From an uncultured Collinsella sp. (GTDB taxonomy: Bacteria > Actinomycetota > Coriobacteriia > Coriobacteriales > Coriobacteriaceae): DNA of 32,416 bases. Made by a program: the position numbers and the translations under genes. The notes under the pieces were generated by a model. That model had not been told where the DNA came from, did no database searches, and worked only from the letters and a program-made list of their open reading frames with translations. The stretch spans positions 1 to 32,416 of the forward strand of contig UQSB01000022.1 of the NCBI GenBank assembly GCA_900543505.1, given 5' to 3'. Positions 29,725 through 32,416 of the stretch are shown piece by piece. The number at the start of each line of letters is the position of its first letter. Positions within the stretch are counted from its first letter, which is position 1.

Positions 29725-30678
29725 ATGACAACCAAGTACACCGACGCGCCGCGCACGCGTGTCATGACGCCGGCCGCACTCAACAACGGCGTTCACGAGA
29801 ACCATTCCATCGGCCAGACCATGGCCATTGCGCCCAAGAAAAAACTCTTTGATGACATTTCCATTCCCCAAATCATCGCCGGTGCCGCGGCAGCCGCCAC
29901 GAGTGTCGCGCTCGCTTCAAAGATTGGCATTGCCGGCTCGGTGATTGGTGCCGCTGTGAGCTCAGTCATCACTGTTGTGTCCTCGCAGGTCTATCGCCAC
30001 TTTATCTCCGCCAGCGCCGAAGCAATCAAGGGCACGCATGCCGCTGTCGACTACCCTACCGGCGCCTACGAGCCCGTTGAGCCCAATGTCGAGGAGCACC
30101 TAGGTGGCGCCGCAACCACGCAGGAGATGCGCCAGGTTGCGGGACGCGCGACCACGGCGCGCGTCGCTCCCAACAGCCTGCGCGCCAAGGCGGCGGCTGA
30201 GCGCAGCCAGACGCAAAAGAAGGTCATCGTCTTCTCGATCGCTATCGCCATCGTCGCGGTCATCGCCTGCGCCGGCGCCATCCTTATCACCACTGCCGGT
30301 GAGGGTCTGGGCGAGCGTCCCGAGCCAATCCTGTCGTCGCGCACGAGCGAGAGCGATGCAAATGGCAACACCCAGTCGCAGGATCAGCAGGCACAGACGG
30401 ACGATACGCAAGGCAGTTCTACCTCTGCCAATTCGTCCTCGAACACCCAAAACCAATCGCAGGGCGTCGATTCTTCCGTGAACAACAGCGGCACGCAATC
30501 CAGCACGACTGACTCAAGCCAAACGACTGACGGCTCTCAACCGAGCACGGGCGACCAGGCGAATGGCAATACACCGAGTACGGGATCTACCGACAACAGC
30601 AACACCAACAGCTCGAGCGGAACCGCGTCCGGCACGGCATCTGACAGTTCAAGCCAAGGCACGACATCGGGCAACTAG
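29725..30678 (+). CDS. Membrane protein with Ser/Thr/Asn-rich extracytoplasmic tail
   Basis: A 317-residue protein of unknown family. Residues 1-45 are cytoplasmic. A long Ala/Gly-rich hydrophobic stretch (about 46-82, IAGAAAAATSVALASKIGIAG) is followed by a polar region to about 165 and a strong membrane helix at about 170-193 (VIVFSIAIAIVAVIACAGAI). The last 110 residues are almost only Ser, Thr, Asn, Gln, Gly and Asp, an extended wall-spanning or mucin-like tail. The start ATG 29725 has GGGAGG 8 nt upstream. It carries its own terminator, with no operon partners. Confidence 0.7.
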   Translation: MTTKYTDAPRTRVMTPAALNNGVHENHSIGQTMAIAPKKKLFDDISIPQIIAGAAAAATSVALASKIGIAGSVIGAAVSSVITVVSSQVYRHFISASAEAIKGTHAAVDYPTGAYEPVEPNVEEHLGGAATTQEMRQVAGRATTARVAPNSLRAKAAAERSQTQKKVIVFSIAIAIVAVIACAGAILITTAGEGLGERPEPILSSRTSESDANGNTQSQDQQAQTDDTQGSSTSANSSSNTQNQSQGVDSSVNNSGTQSSTTDSSQTTDGSQPSTGDQANGNTPSTGSTDNSNTNSSSGTASGTASDSSSQGTTSGN

Positions 30679-30708
30679 GCACTGCATCCCCAGATAGGCA
30701 ACCTGTAC

Positions 30709-30743
30709 AACGGGCGCGAATCGACAGCGGTTCGCGCCCGTTT
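30709..30743 (+). terminator. Terminator after the Ser/Thr-rich membrane protein gene
   Basis: AACGGGCGCGAA (30709-30720), a 10-nt loop and TTCGCGCCCGTT (30731-30742) form a perfect 12-bp stem followed by TTG, 30 bp after the stop. Confidence 0.85.
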
Positions 30744-30814
30744 GCCTTGGGCGCCGTCATGGCGAGCGCCATGCGATGGTAAGATGCTTTACATGTGTAA
30801 AGAGGAGATTTGCC

Positions 30815-32116
30815 ATGAGCAAGACAATAGTTAGGCCCATGCTTTCGCTGGGCAACCACATCTATCTGTATCGCCTGCTGCGTGATGCGATTGGATGCGG
30901 CAAGCAAACGTTTATGACGCAGGTCGAAGAGGCTCTCGCCGTTGACGACATGACTGCTTATGACCTGGGCTTCGAATCCACGCGCGAGCTGCTCGAAGAG
31001 CTTGACGACTGCATTAAGCTGACCGTCTTTAAGGGCGGTCGCCTGTATGCCACCGTCATCGCCAACGAGGCCTGGGATGCCGCACTTGCCAAGGGCGAGG
31101 ACAAGCCCAAGACCGCCAAGGGCGCTAAGCAGTCCTACAAAAAGAAAAAGCGCAGTGAGAAGGACCTCAAGGCTGTGCGCCCCAAGCACGTTAAGCGTCC
31201 CGAACCAGAAGCCGCGGTTGAAGCTGTGCCGGAGCCCGAGCCCGAGACAGAGATCGAAGTCGCTATTGAGGTAGCAGTAGAAACCGAAATCGCCGCCACG
31301 ACCGATCCTGAAGTCATATCCGAGCAGGAAGCCACTGCTGAGCTCAACGAAGCTCCCAAGTCGACAACCGAAGAAGCCGCTAACCAACCCGAGACGTCTG
31401 CGTTCCAAAACAGCAATGTCTTTGGCAACGAGGCCGAGGACGATCAGTCCGACGAACCCGCCGATCAAGACGCTACCGAGTCGGCGCCGGAGCCCGAGAC
31501 ACCGCAGCCCGCCATCTCGCTTACGGTCGTCTATGACCCCGAGAACGCAAACGCCGGCATCACCACCATGGCATCCACGCCCATCGAGGCAAAGCCGAGC
31601 GTCGAGAACGAGAACGCGACGCAGGTTGAGGTTGAAACCGCAGTTGCAGACGCGCCCGTCACCGTGAAGCCCGCAGATTCCGAGATCAAGCCGGAAGTAA
31701 CGCCGGAGCCCGCACCCGTCATCGAATCCGTGCCCGTCGCTGCTTGCGACCAAATACCCGCATCCGCACCGGCTTCGGCACCCGCAGCGGCCCCAACCCC
31801 CGCACCCGCAGCACCGACCATCCCCGAGGACTTCCCCATCGATTTCGCAACCGAAGTCTTCTGCCCCGGCCCGCTTCTGCACCAGCTGTCGACCTATCTC
31901 CCCTACGGCGCCGATACCCTCGGCATCGTCGGCGAGTACTACTGGATCGCCCGCGAGCGCGGTACCATCGAGGCCGCGCGAAACCGCGCAAGCTTCCCCC
32001 TGCACTACACGCAGGCCGGCGAGCGCCGCGAGGTTGCCGTGCGCATCCGCCGCAACACCACCGGCGGTCTCGGAGCCGCCTGGACCATCGACAAGGTTGA
32101 ATCTTCTGCCGAGTAG
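30815..32116 (+). CDS. OST-HTH/LOTUS-like protein with long acidic linker
   Basis: A 433-residue protein. Residues 1-90 contain a winged-helix-like unit: LYRLLRDAIGCGKQTFMTQVEEALAVDDMTAYDLGFESTRELLEELDDCIKLTVFKGGRLYATV recalls OST-HTH/LOTUS domains, thought to bind RNA. A Lys-rich stretch (about 98-130, SYKKKKRSEKDLK) follows. Residues about 130-340 are low complexity, Glu/Pro/Ala/Val-rich. The last 85 residues (FPIDFATEVFCPGPLLHQLS ... GIVGEYYWIARERG ... EVAVRIRRNT) look like a second folded domain I do not recognise. ATG 30815 has GAGGAGA 7 nt upstream. It stands alone and is followed by a terminator. Confidence 0.72.
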   Translation: MSKTIVRPMLSLGNHIYLYRLLRDAIGCGKQTFMTQVEEALAVDDMTAYDLGFESTRELLEELDDCIKLTVFKGGRLYATVIANEAWDAALAKGEDKPKTAKGAKQSYKKKKRSEKDLKAVRPKHVKRPEPEAAVEAVPEPEPETEIEVAIEVAVETEIAATTDPEVISEQEATAELNEAPKSTTEEAANQPETSAFQNSNVFGNEAEDDQSDEPADQDATESAPEPETPQPAISLTVVYDPENANAGITTMASTPIEAKPSVENENATQVEVETAVADAPVTVKPADSEIKPEVTPEPAPVIESVPVAACDQIPASAPASAPAAAPTPAPAAPTIPEDFPIDFATEVFCPGPLLHQLSTYLPYGADTLGIVGEYYWIARERGTIEAARNRASFPLHYTQAGERREVAVRIRRNTTGGLGAAWTIDKVESSAE

Positions 32117-32119
32117 CAA

Positions 32120-32154
32120 AAAGGGACGATAGCCCTCAAGGTTATCGTCCCTTT
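32120..32154. terminator. Bidirectional terminator between the LOTUS-like gene and ettA
   Basis: AAAGGGACGATA (32120-32131), an 11-nt loop and TATCGTCCCTTT (32143-32154) form a perfect 12-bp stem 4 bp after the plus-strand stop and 24 bp after the minus-strand ettA stop. Both sides carry A/T runs. Confidence 0.85.
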
Positions 32155-32177
32155 CTCGTTAGGTCACCTGAGCTCGA

Positions 32178-32416
32178 TTAATCGCGCGTGAGCTTGCGGT
32201 GAATACGATGCGGCTGGGCTGCGTCCTCGCCCAGGCGCTCGATGCGATTGGCCTGATAGGCCTCGAAGTTGCCCTCGAACCAATACCAGTTGCCCGGATT
32301 CTCGTCGGTGCCCTCCCACGCCAGAATGTGCGTGGCGACGCGGTCCAGGAACATACGGTCGTGGCTAATGACCACCGAGCAGCCCGGGAACTCGAGCAGC
32401 GCCGCCTCGAGCGAGG
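32178..32416 (-). CDS. ettA: EttA-type ABC-F translation factor, C-terminal part
   Basis: The last 79 residues of a gene running off the window's right edge. SLEAALLEFPGCSVVISHDRMFLDRVATHIL includes the H-loop histidine of the second ABC domain. NWYWFEGNFEAYQ and the ending RLGEDAAQPHRIHRKLTRD match the EttA C terminus, which in E. coli also ends in a basic tail after LGADA. EttA gates entry of ribosomes into elongation according to energy state. The part outside the window cannot be judged. Confidence 0.88.
   Translation of the reverse strand, partial: SLEAALLEFPGCSVVISHDRMFLDRVATHILAWEGTDENPGNWYWFEGNFEAYQANRIERLGEDAAQPHRIHRKLTRD

Noticed and set aside
29551..29871. N-terminal extension of the 72-residue protein to 179 residues
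   Set aside because: The extra part lacks a folded-protein pattern, crosses the promoter and start of the opposite-strand gene at 29725, and a good ribosome-binding site precedes the internal start at 29550.

Overview
The window looks like chromosomal DNA from a GC-rich Gram-positive anaerobe, most likely a Collinsella-type coriobacterium (Coriobacteriia, Actinomycetota). This is inferred from base composition, codon use and gene content, not from a marker gene. No rRNA, tRNA or CRISPR array was seen. Most of the window is housekeeping or accessory chromosome. One clearly AT-richer block, about 25200-29350, stands out as probably acquired DNA.

Layout. (1) 1-3640: a transport operon. A 22-residue leader peptide with three consecutive Trp codons and a terminator/antiterminator precedes an ECF S component, a fused double ECF ATPase and an EcfT. 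This reads as a tryptophan importer controlled by ribosome-mediated attenuation. (2) 3698-5785, minus strand: a D-aspartate-ligase-like ATP-grasp enzyme followed by an aspartate racemase, which fits a D-Asp peptidoglycan cross-bridge. (3) 6181-9007: a secreted coiled-coil/lysozyme-like protein, then a DUF4143-type ATPase with four 23-bp tandem repeats upstream, then a decayed second copy of the secreted protein's 3' end and terminator. (4) 9024-11495, minus: a Tat lipoprotein whose ribosome-binding site lies inside a strong hairpin, a helix-turn-helix protein and a membrane-anchored Ser/Thr kinase. (5) 11660-12602, minus: a HigB/HigA toxin-antitoxin pair followed closely by a small membrane protein. 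(6) 12704-18102: lysine and diaminopimelate synthesis. A divergent M20 deacylase faces a lysine riboswitch, an in-frame LysA-DapA fusion, DapB and DapH. The pathway is the N-acetyl branch, and the deacylase and the aminotransferase at 21865-23028 could supply its remaining steps. (7) 18321-25146, minus: a nucleoid-associated-like protein, a DUF2974 hydrolase bracketed by two copies of a 32-bp palindromic repeat, L-lactate dehydrogenase, the aminotransferase and glutamine-dependent NAD synthetase. (8) 25274-29550, minus, AT-rich: a DUF2087-like protein, an MFS transporter, a B12-binding-type radical SAM enzyme with a winged-helix tail, and a 36-residue acidic peptide with a strong ribosome-binding site and its own terminator. 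This is the best candidate for an undescribed system, a RiPP-like peptide modification and export cluster. (9) 29725-32416: two proteins with low-complexity regions (one membrane, one with an OST-HTH-like N terminus) and the C-terminal end of an EttA-type ABC-F protein.

How the parts connect. Lysine made by the riboswitch-controlled operon, and D-aspartate made and ligated by the 3.7-5.8 kb pair, could both feed peptidoglycan if the organism uses a Lys or Orn, D-Asp wall. Function calls rest on recognised motifs and memory of families. No database search or folding program was run.
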